Assembly (NCBI RefSeq): GCF_030864355.1
Contig: NC_083395.1
Location: 744,001-808,000 of the forward strand
Length of the DNA: 64,000 bases
Direction: 5' to 3'
DNA from: Cutaneotrichosporon cavernicola
Lineage: Eukaryota > Basidiomycota > Tremellomycetes > Trichosporonales > Trichosporonaceae
Part shown: in pieces, positions 48,094-59,442 of the stretch
How positions within the stretch are numbered: the first letter of the stretch is position 1
Layout of the letters: the number at the start of each line of letters is the position of its first letter
Program-made: the position numbers and the translations under genes
Notes under the pieces: generated by a model
Seen by the model: the letters and a program-made list of their open reading frames with translations, nothing else
Told to the model about the DNA's origin: nothing
Database searches by the model: none

Positions 48094-49611
48094 GTCTGGG
48101 TTGGGTTGTGGGTGGGAGTGGGAGTGAGGTTCAAGGTCTGCTGTACTGGTGTACTTGATTGAGGAACAAGAGAAGGAGACGAGAGACGGGAATATGATAT
48201 AAATGAGCGACAGAATCAGAAGGATGACATGCCGGAGGCAGAGCTAGAGCTAGAGCTACAGACACGCATGTAACCCACCCATGTCTTTGAACCAGTCATC
48301 AGTGAGCAAATGGGGAGTTGATTGGTAGACTTTGTAGGGATGGTGGCAATCTGATCTGACATCTGACATGATGATCCAGGTGGCTTTGTAGAATTGTAGA
48401 AAGCAAATCCACCGCGCGCGAGAGCGCGAGGGTGCGACGGCGCGAGGAATGGGCCCAAGCTCTTGATCCCTATCCCTGTTGACTTTTGCACAGCTAGAGC
48501 AAAGACCGGGCCGTTTGGTGTATGGTGGGAATGCGGTGTGGTCGTCCCGCGGCATGTGCTCGAGTGCATACTGTAATACCCCTACCCAGGTGTCAATGCG
48601 GTCATCTGGCTATTGACAGAGATCTCGGGCGGTTCCTTCCTGCCATTCGTCGACACACACATGCAAACACAAACAGGACACAATTCCGACAATCCAACCC
48701 GACACACTGACACTCATCGTCAGAGCTTGACAAGTAGCATTTGGTCTAGAGGTCTTTCTATGGTTGCACAGCTACACTGACAATAGCTGGAATCAAACGA
48801 GGGTGGTGTGGTGTGTGTATTTGAGGTGGGAAGAGTAGGTGATCAAGTGGCGCGTTGGTGGCGTTAGTTTTGCGGTGGCGTAAAAGGGCGTAGAGTAGAG
48901 GGGTAGCAGATACGGGCTGTGCGTGGGAAAGACGTACAACACACTGTTCGTCAGCGCTCTTTCTCCAATCCAAGGGGGATTGCTGTTGCCTGTTGCCTAG
49001 TTGGGATGACCCATGCCATGGGGTCATGCGTTAGGACATGCACACACAAGTAATTCGCCCCGACATTCGCCCCGACATCCGCCCCGCCTGCCCTGTGGGT
49101 ACGTCTGCGCCACGTGTATGGTTAGGCAAGGAGGTGCGAGTTTGCGAGCAACGAGGGGAGGGAGCGAGGGAGGGAGGGAGCGAGCGAGTGAGGGAGCGAG
49201 GAAGGGAGAGGGGGGTGACGAGGGCCGCCGACCTGAGCGTAATCGCGCTTAGGCCATGGCACCGTCGACGCGTTGGCCGCGTTGGCCGGGTTCCCCTTCT
49301 TCCAAACTGTCACCGTCACAGATTTCCAACTACTCACTCTGATCTTGATGCTTTGCGTTTAGCACGTCGCGCTCGACGACGACCGACTGTGGCCACCTGG
49401 AGTTAGCCAGAGATATGGTAATCTGGGGATTGGGCGTCACGCGTCTCTCAAAGCTCTCGGACCGACCGCGCGGCCTTTCCTGGTCATCTCTCCTTTGCCC
49501 CTCCTTCCCTTCTCAACCCGCCCTCCAACCCTCCAACCCTCCAACCCTCCAACCCTCCAACCCTCCCTCTCTATCTATCCCTCCGTCATTCTTTCCGCCC
49601 CCGTTCCCCTA
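48094..49611. other. 1.5-kb intergenic region with simple repeats
   Basis: No supported gene. It includes the promoter of BTB paralogue 1, a G/A-rich block of GGGA/GCGAGGGA type runs at about 49140-49210, a CACGTG at 49111, and a tandem CCCTCCAA repeat near the 3' end of BTB paralogue 2. The G-rich block could form a G-quadruplex. Confidence 0.5.
49521..49560. repeat. CCCTCCAA tandem repeat, five perfect copies
   Basis: Five consecutive perfect 8-bp units CCCTCCAA, followed by CT-rich sequence. It lies about 50 bp beyond the stop codon of BTB paralogue 2, so probably in or near its 3' untranslated region. Confidence 0.85.
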
Positions 49612-50649
49612 CTACCCACCCTTGATGACAGCCAGCGCCCGCTTGAACTCGTCGGGCAGCCGCGTCCCATCCTTGAGGTTACGTCCCCACGCCCGACTCA
49701 GAGCCCACATGTACTCGCTCGGCACCCAGCTCCAAAGCGTGTAGGGAAGGTGCGTCGGATCAATAGTCGACGCACCCGGCGTCCCCTCATTGCGAACATC
49801 GGTGTATCCCGCTCCGTTCCAGCTCTGGCCCACATGCTTGAGCGCGAGAGAGCACGTCTCAATATCGTCGGCCGTAGCACCGAGGATGAAAGTGTACATT
49901 GGCACACTGATGCCCTGGTTAAGCAGTTCCTTGACCTTGAAGAGCACGAGCTGAAGAGCAACGGGGCAGTCCCACTTGCGCAGGAAGAGGATGAGGCGGC
50001 GCAGCGCCGATACCGAGGGCGTTCCGCTGCCGTCGGGGGTCGTTGCCACTGTACCGGTTGTGATGACGCGCAAGAAAGCGCGGATGACGAGGGCGGCCTC
50101 GAGCTCGTTGTCGTCAAAGTTGAAATGGCGGGCACGGCCCGAGTCGTCCCACTCTGCTGCCGCCCGGAGACCGGTACTGTCATCAGTGGAGATGTAGAGA
50201 AAACCTACCTCGCCGAAAAGAGGTGATACGCTTGCACGCGGAAGCTTTGGTCAGCGCGATCAGACAGGAGCCTACCGGACGTTGTCGGCAGAGATGAGTT
50301 CAAAGTCGCCGTCGTAGAATGTCGAGTCCTCGATCGGTGGAGGTGCGAGGGTACGGGGACCGGGGCTCGGCGCGCGGCTCGGGTACGGGCTCCCCGCGCG
50401 GCTTGGGAGAGGAGAGGGGGCGCGGCTCGGCGTCGCCATACGCGGGAGGAGGGGCGGGGCGAGAGGCGCAGGCGTAATGGGTGGGCTGAGGGTGCTGAGG
50501 CCGAGGCCGTTCTCGCGAGCGGCGGCTTCGGCGGCCTTGAGAGCGGGCGACTTGGGAGGCTGCAGAGGTCCAGGCATTCCAGGCATGGCGGGAAGAGGAG
50601 GGCTAAAGGTCGTGTTGAAAGGCGTGTCGGGGGACGATGGGCAGGACAT
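49612..50649 (-). CDS. BTB/POZ-like protein (paralogue 2) with Pro-rich head
   Basis: Three exons (introns 31 and 32 nt) add to 325 codons (324 residues). An N-terminal Pro/Ser/Ala-rich region of about 110 residues with repeated SRAPSP/SRAGSP units precedes a BTB-like part: STFYDGDFELISADNVRFRV, QAYHLFSAS, FNFDDNELEAALVIRAFLRV. It continues with helical segments (LRRLILFLRKWDCPVALQLV, TFILGATADDIETCSLALKH) and ends in WALSRAWGRNLKDGTRLPDE. Order and spacing match the gene at 47397-48093, which lacks the Pro-rich head. The function is unknown. The upstream in-frame ATG at 50676 is an alternative start. Confidence 0.65.
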
Positions 50650-50929
50650 GTTGAATGAGACAACAGACTTGAACAAGAACCACGTCGATGTGATGCCCGC
50701 TCAGAGCGCTCTGCCCGCTCTGCCCGCTCAGACAACTCTGTGCGTCAGTGCAACGTGTGCCGGATCACAATCGAGCATGAGCCTCTAGAGAGCAAGTGCG
50801 ATTCGTCGACGTGCGCGCCGGCGGCACAAGCGCGCACGGGCCATTCCCTGATGCACAAATGTTTCATACACATGTTGCCCTTGTCCGGAGGCTGGAGGCT
50901 GGAGGCTGGGCATGTCCTGCATTGCTTGA

Positions 50930-52048
50930 CTACATGGTCCGGAGAGGGTCGGCGTCGTTCGTGCTCACGAGCACCTCCCATCCTGCGCCCTCTGTGTCGA
51001 GTTCGCGCTGGAGCCACGGCTGGAGCACTGCCTTGAGGTACGGCCGCTCCGTGTTGGAGTGGTTGGCGAGGATGACGGTCTGGCCTGCGGCAACGCACGC
51101 GAGCACCTCGTGCTGGTGTCAGCTTGAGGCAATCACACAGCTCGACGTACATGAGACATCTCGCCTGTGAGGAGCAGGTCGGCCTTGACGCCGCGCAGCA
51201 CGCCGCCGCCCGAGCCGGCGCACACGGCGACGCTCTCGACCTTGCGCTCGGGGTTGGGCGTCGCGACCTGGACTGTTGTTATGAGGGAGCACGAAGGGTG
51301 GACGTACCATACTGCAGGCCGAGGTGCTTCTTGACAGTGGCGACGACGTCCTCGAGACTCATCCCAACCTTGAGACGGACGATCTTGCCCATTCCTGCGC
51401 CCTCAAAGCCCTCAGGCGGGTTCTCGGTGGCCGTAACGACCTCAATCGCGCTCGAATTGCCCTTGAATGGCTCGACGAGCCTGCCGTCAGCAGGTGGAGA
51501 CAGGGGGGGGGTGGTGTGCCGAATGGCTTTTAGGAAGGAGACTAACCAAGTGTTGATGCCATTCGGCGTCGCGTCCAAACTCGTGTGCGGCGCAAACACG
51601 CTAATACCCCGTGCAGCGAGCTTGAGCAGCGACGCCTGCAGCGGGTCACCAAGAGTGATCGACTTCAGACCACGGAAGATCTCCTATCAGCTCTGCCTGT
51701 AGAAGACGCACGGGAGGATGGTACGAGATGACGGCGGAGCAGGCGGGCAGCGCGAGAGCCTCAGCGCACACCGAGGGGGTGAGGCTTGTCAGCGTTATCA
51801 AATTAGAACCTACTCAATAGTCAGAAGGACCTGCTTCCTCTCCCTTGTCTCCGGGAAGGGTGCCTCTGTCGTTAGAACCGCCATGTCTCGACGCACCGAC
51901 AAGGACGCCGACCTGGTGTCAGTCTTGTCAGTCTTCCCAACTCTCCAAATAATAGACTTACATTGTCCCAGCTCCGCTCGGCGAGTTGGAGCGGCGCGAT
52001 GCGTTCCCACACGCGCTTGATTGCTGCAATGGGTGTGCGTGCTGCCAT
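50930..52048 (-). CDS. NIF3: NIF3-family protein (DUF34, NGG1-interacting factor 3)
   Basis: Eight exons add to 280 codons (279 residues). Family blocks are clear: APLQLAERSWDNVGVLV, VCAEALALPACSAVISYHPP then IFRGLKSITLGD, ISVFAPHTSLDATPNGINTW, VAVCAGSGGGVLRGVKADLL, LTGEMSHHEVLACVAAGQTV and ILANHSNTERPYL. The conserved His/Glu residues (SYHPP, HTSLD, GEMSHHE, HSNTER) are those that bind the metal centre in structures of the family. The biochemical role of NIF3/DUF34 is still not settled; a role in GTP cyclohydrolase-like chemistry or metal handling has been proposed. Introns are 29, 31, 31, 35, 38, 49 and 66 nt. The intron after SYHPP ends at GGAG, giving 31 nt and the expected HPPIFRG. Confidence 0.93.
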
Positions 52049-52214
52049 GATGTTGTATGAAGTAGTATCAACTTGTTTCACGGGTTTCTAGTTGTTGCTG
52101 AAGGTGGAGGCACGTGGCCCGGGGCCCCGGTACCGCTCCAGAAAGTTCCGTTCTGTATCAACAATTCTGAGCTCTGATCTCTCATCACTCATCACTCATC
52201 ACTCATCACTTACC
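52049..52214. promoter_or_regulatory. NIF3/CNS1 divergent promoter with CACGTG and TCATCAC repeat
   Basis: Only 166 bp separate the two start codons. CACGTG is at 52111-52116. Four perfect TCATCAC units occupy 52182-52209, ending five bases before the CNS1 ATG, so they are probably transcribed as leader. Confidence 0.6.
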
Positions 52215-53620
52215 ATGGCCGACCGCGAACACGACGCGAGTATCGATAAAGTGTTGGAAGCAATGTCGCGGTCGAAGGGTGATGGACCGCGAGAGCCCGT
52301 CACGTACGACGAGTTCCAGAAGGTGCTGGACTCGACGCCGCTGTTTATGCGCGAGACTCCCCAGGAGACCGAGGGGGATTATGTGCTTGAGGCGCTCAAG
52401 AGTCTGGTGTTTGAGGGCGAGGGAGACGGTGAGTCCCTACCCAAGGTCACCCGAAAGGTGGCCGGAGGTGCTGTCTGTCCTCGGTGGCGGCCGCAATTCT
52501 GGCTGGAGACCGTGGCTGGAGATGCTGGAGCTTGGTCCGAGCGCTGCTCCAGCCAGCAATTGCTACCCTATACACTTCGCTTGGCCGCCACGCTCGCTGC
52601 TGCTGACGCCCAGAGGTTGCAATCAACTTCAAGAACCACGGCAACGAGCTATACGCCCAAAAGTCATACGGCGACGCCATTGACGCATACACCTCGGGCC
52701 TCAACTCTGGGCCCGAGGACGAGGCACTCCGCGTGTCGCTTCTGAACAATCGGGCGGCATGCAACATTGCCTTGAAGAACATGCGTATGGTGCTGCGCGA
52801 CACTTCCGCAATCATTGCGCTAGCGGCCGCCAAGAACAAGGACCCACCCAGCAAGGCGCTGTACCGCGCAGCCCAGGCGCTGGTCCACCTGGAGCGGTGG
52901 GAGGAAGCGTCCGACGTCATTAAGCGAGGCAAGGGCCTGTGGAGCGAGGGAGCGAACCAGAAAATCTGGGAGGTGTTGGAGGGTCAGGTCAAGGTTGGGG
53001 AGAAGCGAGTGTTCGAGCGCGTCGAGAGAGGGCGGCGCAAGACCATCACCGAAGCCGCGAGAAGGACGGCTATTGTCCAGCGCGGCGTCGTGGTCGTCAA
53101 CACCCCCGAACCGCCCGATAACCCGCACCCCCTCGACTTTGACCCTTCGGCCCTCTCCTCCGTCCCTCTCTATCCTGCCGACGTGGCGGATACTTGGATC
53201 GCCCCCACCGCCGCGACACCACTCATCTTCCCCGTCTTCCTCCTTTACCCCCAGCACAACCAGAGTGACTTGATTACCCATTTCCACGAGGACACTAGTT
53301 TCGACGACCAACTCGGCCCAATCTTCCCCGCTTCCCCCACGTCTACTTCACCCGAGTGGAGTCCTTGGGACGACAAACACGAATACTGGACCGACAATTT
53401 GGCCGTGTATGTCGAGACGGCTGGGAAGCGACTGCTTAAGGTCGGCAAGGAGATTACTTTACGCGAGGTCCTCGCAAAGGCTGTCAAGTCAGCTGAGGGG
53501 GGCAAGCCGCGTGATGGTGTGGTTCTCCGAGATGGGCTGTTGAGTTTCGTTGTGCTCGTGCGTGGGAAGGAGGAGAAGGAGTGGATTGATAACTTTAAGC
53601 GGGTACGGGATGGCAAGTAG
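52215..53620 (+). CDS. CNS1: TPR co-chaperone Cns1/TTC4
   Basis: Two exons with a 185-nt intron add to 407 codons (406 residues). The N-terminus has YDEFQKVLDSTPLFMRETP; the TPR domain has INFKNHGNELYAQKSYGDAI, DAYTSGLN, LLNNRAACNIALKNMRMVLR and ALYRAAQALVHLERWEEASD. This is followed by a helical linker and the C-terminal wheel domain (TPLIFPVFLLYPQHNQSDLI, WTDNLAVYVETAGKRLLKVG, EITLREVLAKAVKS). Cns1/TTC4 binds Hsp90 and Hsp70 via the TPR domain and in yeast is essential and linked to translation elongation factor 2 folding. It is divergent from NIF3 over 166 bp and tail-to-tail with the NIK1-type kinase, with 298 bp of featureless 3' sequence between. Confidence 0.93.
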
Positions 53621-53918
53621 ATTGTAGTGCCAATGTCATGAGTGGTTTTAGGAGACATCTTTAGGAGACATCTACGTGTCTTAAAAGTGGAGCGCATAGG
53701 GAGAACTGTCTTGTTCACAACATCCTTCCAACATCACTCAAGAGGCTCTTCTCAGCATAATCCCCCGCTGATTGACACCTCGGTGAGCCATCCTGCAGCT
53801 CAGTGCCTCGCGCCTCACTCCCACCTGCCGCGTGTACATGTGCATCGCTACAATCCGGACGTCACCTCCGGCTGAGTTAGTTACACCCCTAGCCCTAGAG
53901 ACAAGAAAAAAAACACAA

Positions 53919-56900
53919 TCAGCGGCTCGCAAGCACGAGCGTGCGGTCCGCGTCGTCCATCGACGCCTCGCCGAGGTACGACGGATGCGCCGCCGGCTTG
54001 GCCTGTAACACTTTGGAGATGGCCTGGAGGAGATCGCCGCGTCGCAGTGGCTTGGTCACGTAAGCCGTCATGCCTGCGGCCAGGCACCGCTCCTTGTCTC
54101 CTATCATTGCGTGGGCTGTGAGCGCGATAATCGGCGTAGCCTGCACGCCGTTGAACGCTTCGTACTCGCGGATTAACCCCGTCGCCTCCATGCCGCCCAT
54201 AACTGGCATCGACACGTCCATCTGCGGTCAGCGTGGTCTGAGAGGCGGGGAGAAAAGGAACGGCAGGAGGGCGAGGTTGAATAGAGGAGCACTTACAAGA
54301 ATAACGTCGAACGCTTTGCGCTCCGCTTGCCGCTTCTTGTACTTGTCGATGGCAATCTCGCCGTTGTCCGCCACCTCAATCTTGTGACCTGCTACCTCCA
54401 GCAGTTTGACTGCAAGCTTCTGGTTGACAACGTTGTCCTCTGCAAGCAGGATGTTGAGCACCGTGTCCTTGACCGTGTCGCCTGGCTGCACCTGGTGCGA
54501 TTCGAGTGCGGGGAGGATCGCGTTGCTCAACTCCTGGAGGTTGAGGGGCGTGGTGTAGTACGTGTTGATACCCATGTCAAGGCAGTCCTTGACAGGCACA
54601 GGCGAAAGTATTTGCTCGGTAGGCGACGGGAGGTTGAGCAGTTTCCGCCGCGTCTCATCCAGGTCGATGAAGGACGGGTTCTCAGGCCCGCTCGGCTTGT
54701 TAGAAGGCGCGAGGAGTACGATGGGGATATACCGCAGGTGCTCAATAGTGCGGATCTTCTCCGCCGCGGCGAGCGAGTCAACGATCATCGTGTCATAGTG
54801 GGGAAAGCCTTCTGGGGCCTGCTTGAGGTCCCAGACCGCGTTGGGAGAGTGGATGACCGTCGGTTTGAGATGTAAGCTCTGCAGCATCTCGCTCACGCCG
54901 GTAGTGTCGTCGAGCGTGTCGATGTACAGCACCGACCGCCCGGCCCACGGCGCCAGCCGCTCGGCGACCTGCTCCTTCAAAGTTGACGTCGCCTCAGTCG
55001 TCATCGTAAAGTAGAATCGACTGCCCTCGCCAAACTCGGACTCGACCCAGAGGTTACCGTTCATGAGGCTGACCAGACGCTTCGAGATGGTCAACCCCAG
55101 ACCAGTGCCACCGTACTTGCGCGTCGTCGAGCCGTCTGCCTGGGCGAACGTATCGAAGATGACGTCTAACTTGTCCTGCTTGATGCCGATGCCTGTGTCG
55201 GCCACACAGAACTGCAGTTCAACAGTGGCGTCCCTCTTCGCCTTTACGCGGCAGGAGAGGGCAACCTGGCCCTCGGTGGTAAACTTGACAGCGTTGCCAA
55301 TGAGGTTGGTGATGACCTGGCGGAGACGCAAGGGGTCACCAATCAGCTGGTCTGGTATCGTCGGGTCGATGTCGAAGATGAGGTCAAGCTTGTTCTGCGA
55401 TGCTTTGACGCACAACGTCTTTAGGACGCTGAAGACGGCGAGGCGAAGCGAGAAAGGAATCTGTTCCATTGTCATGCGACCAGCCTCGATCTTGGAAATG
55501 TCGAGAATGTCGTCGATGATAGTGAGCAGCGACTGTGCCAAGCTCGAGACAATCATGAGGTTCTCTCGCTGCTGGCGAGTCAACTCGCTCTCGAGAGTGA
55601 GCACGGTCATGCCGATGATACCGTTCATTGGTGTGCGAATTTCGTGCGACATGTTGGCGAGGAACTCGGACTTGGAACGGTTCGCAAGCTCGGCTTGCTG
55701 ACGCGCGCTCGTGTTCTTCTCGATGGACTCGCGCAGGTTGTACACCATCTGGTTGATCTTGGTCTTGAGACTGTCCATCTCACCCGATGCCTCGACAGTG
55801 ATGAAGCGTGTAAAGTCACCGTCTGTGGCAGCCGCCGAGATCTGGGCAAACGCGCGCACCTGCGACGTGAGGTTGGACGCCATGGTGTTGACGTTGGACG
55901 TGATCTCTTGCCACGTGCCCTCAATGTTCTCGACCTCGGCCTGGACACCCAGCTTGCCCTCGGTACCGACCTCGCGTGCGACACGCGTGACTTCGGCGGC
56001 GAAGATAGCAAGCTGGTCAATCATGTTGTTGATAGTGTTGACGAGGTCGAGGATTTCTCCAGAGACGGTCACGCCAGTGACCTTCTGCGTGAGGTCGCCT
56101 CTTGCGACAGCGGTGGTGGCGTGGGCGATGGTTCGCACCTGAACTGTGAGGTTGGCAGCCATGACGTTGACACAGTCAGTAAGGTCCTTCCAAGTTCCAG
56201 CGACGCCGGGGACGAAAGCCTGGCCACCGAGGCGGCCGTCTGTACCGACTTCACGAGCGACACTGTCTGTCAGTTAGAAGCAAACAGATTAGCTCACCGA
56301 GTGACTTCGGACGAGAAGGAGCGGAGCGAGTCCACCATGGCGTTGACAGTGTTCTTGAGCTGGGCAATTTCACCAAACGCCTCGACTGTAATCTTCTTCG
56401 ACAGGTCACCGGCAGCGACGGCGGTTGTGACTTCTGCGACGGAGCGCACCTGCGTCGTGAGGTTGAGCGCCATCAGGTTGACATTGTCCGTGAGAATCTT
56501 CCATGTACCTTCGACGTTGGGAACCAAGGCCTGTCCACCGAGCTTGCCTTCAGTACCGACTTCAAGAGACACACGCGTGACCTCTGCCGCAAACACGGTG
56601 AGCTGTGCCACCATTCCGTTTACAGTAAGCTTGAGCTCGAGAATCTCGCCCTGGACATCGGCGTTGACTGTCTTGGTGAGGTCGCCGCGAGCGACGGCCT
56701 TGGTGACTTCTGCAATCTCTCGCACTTGTTCCGTGAGGTTTCGTGCCATTTTCTGGGGTCAGCGCAAGATCTGCGCCGGCCCTCACGTTGACATTGGTAG
56801 TGAGGTCTGCCCAGACACCTTCGACGCCATCGACCACGGCTTGGCCTCCCAGCCTACCCTGTGTTCCGACTTCGAGGGCGACACGTGTGACTTCGCCCGC

Positions 56901-58171
56901 AAAGATGGTCAGTTGCTTGACCATGGAGTTGACAGTGTCCTTGAGCACAGCCATCTCTCCTTCGGCCTCGATTTCAATCGTCTTGGACAGGTCTCCCTGG
57001 TTGTCAGCTGGCCGAACGAATGTTCTTTGTTGGCTCACCCTCGCAACGGCAGTTGTGACGCTTCCAATGGACCGCACTTGCGTTGTGAGAGAGTGACACA
57101 TGCGATTGACCTGGAATCAGCGTACAGCAGGGCAGACCAGCTGGCTTACATTAACTGTGAGATCCTTCCATACACCTTCGACGTTGGGCACGTGTGCTTG
57201 GCCACCGAGCTTTCCTTGCGAACCTACTTCAAGGGACACTCGACTGACTTCGTCTGCTAGTAACCGTAGGCTATACACCTGATTCGTCAGTAACAGCCAT
57301 CGCAGCTACTCACCATTCCGTTAACCGTGGTAGCAAGTTCGGCGATCTCGCCGCTGGCGACGACAGTGATGGTCTCACTAAGATCGCCGCGGGCGACAGC
57401 CTTGGTAACCTTTGCGATGCTGCGGACCTGGTTGGTGAGGTTTGCAGCCAGACGGTTAACGACGTTGGTGAGCTCCCGCCATGTGCCCTCGACGCCCTCG
57501 ACGACGGCCTGCCCACCGAGCTTGCCCTGGGTGCCAACCTCGAGCGAGACGCGCTCAACCTCGGTAGCGAATGTCTTGAGCCGGTCAACCATTGAATTGA
57601 TAATGTCCTTGAGTTCCGTCATCGCCTGGCCCTTGACGGGGACGATAATCTTCTGCGAGAGGTCGCCAGTCGCGACAGCCTGGCGTAAGCTTTACCCTTC
57701 ACTAGGCCGTACCTTGCAAACACGCGCAATGTCCTGAACCTGAGCCTTGAGTAATTCCAGTTCCTTCTCAGCCGACATGCCAGTGTCGGCAACGCCGTTC
57801 GACCACGACTGGCGGGGCGACGTGAGCTCGAGGGAAGCAAAGGGTGACGTGGGCGGAACAGTGGACTGATAGATCGGCGCCGAGCATGATGGGCAAGCGG
57901 CCAGGGTCGTGTTGTGGGGCGGCGGCGTGGTCAGGTGCGAGTTGGTGGCGCCATGGGGGACGGTGGGCGGGAGCGAGGACGCGTTGTGAGAGGCGCGCTC
58001 GGCGAGGGCGAGGATACCGCGCTCAATGGCAAGTTGAGACGGCGTCTTGGTGGCTGGCGAGGTCTGGAATGGGAGGGACGGGTTCTGGTCGAGCGTGCTG
58101 AGGAGGTTGAGGATGTGCGCCTCGAATGGGGACGGGCCCTCCGGCGGGTGGAGGGACGCTACGCCGTCCAT
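53919..58171 (-). CDS. NIK1: NIK1/Hik1-type (group III) hybrid histidine kinase with HAMP repeats
   Basis: The start at 58171 gives [16 protein letters not shown] and a low-complexity head. About 1,320 residues follow in eight exons. Seven HAMP-type units can be counted from their GDL/GDF motifs (GDLSQK, GDLSET, GDLSKT, GDLTKT, GDLSKK, GDLTQK, GDFTRF), alternating with GTxGKLGGQA and VEGTWxxLTxNVN linkers. The kinase core has [16 protein letters not shown] (His codon 55644-55646), [24 protein letters not shown] and GTGLGLTIS. The receiver has [13 protein letters not shown], then an intron, then [15 protein letters not shown] with the phospho-Asp and VTKPLRRGD. No membrane helix is seen, as is usual for group III. 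These kinases act upstream of the HOG pathway and are the target route for phenylpyrrole and dicarboximide fungicides. Confidence 0.95.
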
Positions 58172-59442
58172 GGCGGATGGAGATGCTGACTAGTCGAGAG
58201 GGAGACCTCGATTACGCGTGGTGATGGATGAGCAAGATAGGGCGCAGAGTGAGATGAGAAGGAGTGTAAGGTAGGGTGCGGGGATGAGTTGCTTGCAATT
58301 GCTTGTGGCCTATAATCAGCACATACAGCAGCTTGGGTAATTAGGGTTCTTCTCTCGTGACTTGAAGTTTCAGTCCGATCATTCTCAACCCCCTCGCTTC
58401 CGCTCTTCCACCAACAATCACCCAAAGTTGGCCAACCACAAGGAATGTGGCTGCACCTAATACACTCACTTAATCTAGCGTCAAAGCAGCAGAGCTGATG
58501 ATGTTTGTAGATTTGCGCAAGTCAAGTTGGTTCCGCACAGACGTGGTGAAAGGGAATGTTAAAAGGTGCGGACGGACACGTCCTTCCTCTGGCCGCTCAG
58601 ACTGGAAAGGCAGCACGATTCACGCTTCACGCTTGGATGTCGTGTGCCTCTGATGGGTCTGTACGTTGAGGGTGGAGATGTCGGAGTTTTGTCAAGGAGA
58701 GGAGAGGACAAGTGTAGCGGTGTGCAATGTGGTAGAAGCAAGGGGGCCACTGTACTCTCAACACGGGTTAGCGGAAAGTGGTGACTGGTTGAACACAAAG
58801 CAGACCTACTTAGACGCTCCATACACGAGCTATACAATAGGGTTCAGAATTGGACTCGCATGCTGCCAAGTTGCAATCTCCCTGAACTACGGGCCGTCTT
58901 GCTTCGTCTCAGCCTCATAATCTATAAAGAACAACCCTAACATCTCTTTCCGCTCTGGGCTCTGCGCTCCGTTCTTGACAGGAACCGCCCCGTTACCCCA
59001 CATTGTGCACCACGCGTCAGTCTCTTCGTCTCACCTCCTTACTCGGCATTCACTGCCCCTTTCGTCTTCACTTCTGCTGACTGCACCAATGCCATGGCGA
59101 GAGAGGGAAAGCAAGACCAGAGGCTCGGCGTCATTGCTCGCCTAACATACGAGCCCAACAATCACCTACTTCGCTCTCTGCGTCTATTTTCTGACGCTCA
59201 AATGTATCGCTTTCACATCGCTGCGCCTGTCAAAGCCCCTCCGCTTCACATGTCACTAAAGCCCAGCCTCCTCGCTCGTTACTAAACTCTATACATCTAC
59301 GTCAAATACACACCAACCCGCGCAAGCCCATACAGCCAAACTGTATTTTAAATCTACCTGTCGAGAGGCGCACAAGTCTCGTTGGAAAGGTCATTCAGAC
59401 TGTTACACCCTAGGAAACAAGAGACAAAGTAAACGCTCCAGG
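58172..59442. other. NIK1 upstream region; possible unannotated transcript
   Basis: This 1.27 kb is mostly the NIK1 promoter and the 3' flank of the Q-rich protein gene. On the plus strand a TATAAAG near 58922 is followed by a CT-rich stretch and an ATG at 59094 opening a 63-codon frame. No homology-like feature supports that frame, so it is not called as a gene. Confidence 0.35.

Noticed and set aside
49521..49560. The CCCTCCAA array as a CRISPR-like or telomeric repeat.
   Set aside because: Units are 8 bp with no spacers and differ from the CCCCCTAA telomere-type unit; it is a simple tandem repeat.
51684..51711. A 28-nt intron in NIF3 after the SYHPP motif.
   Set aside because: Moving the acceptor three bases to GGAG gives a 31-nt intron and the expected HPPIFRG sequence.
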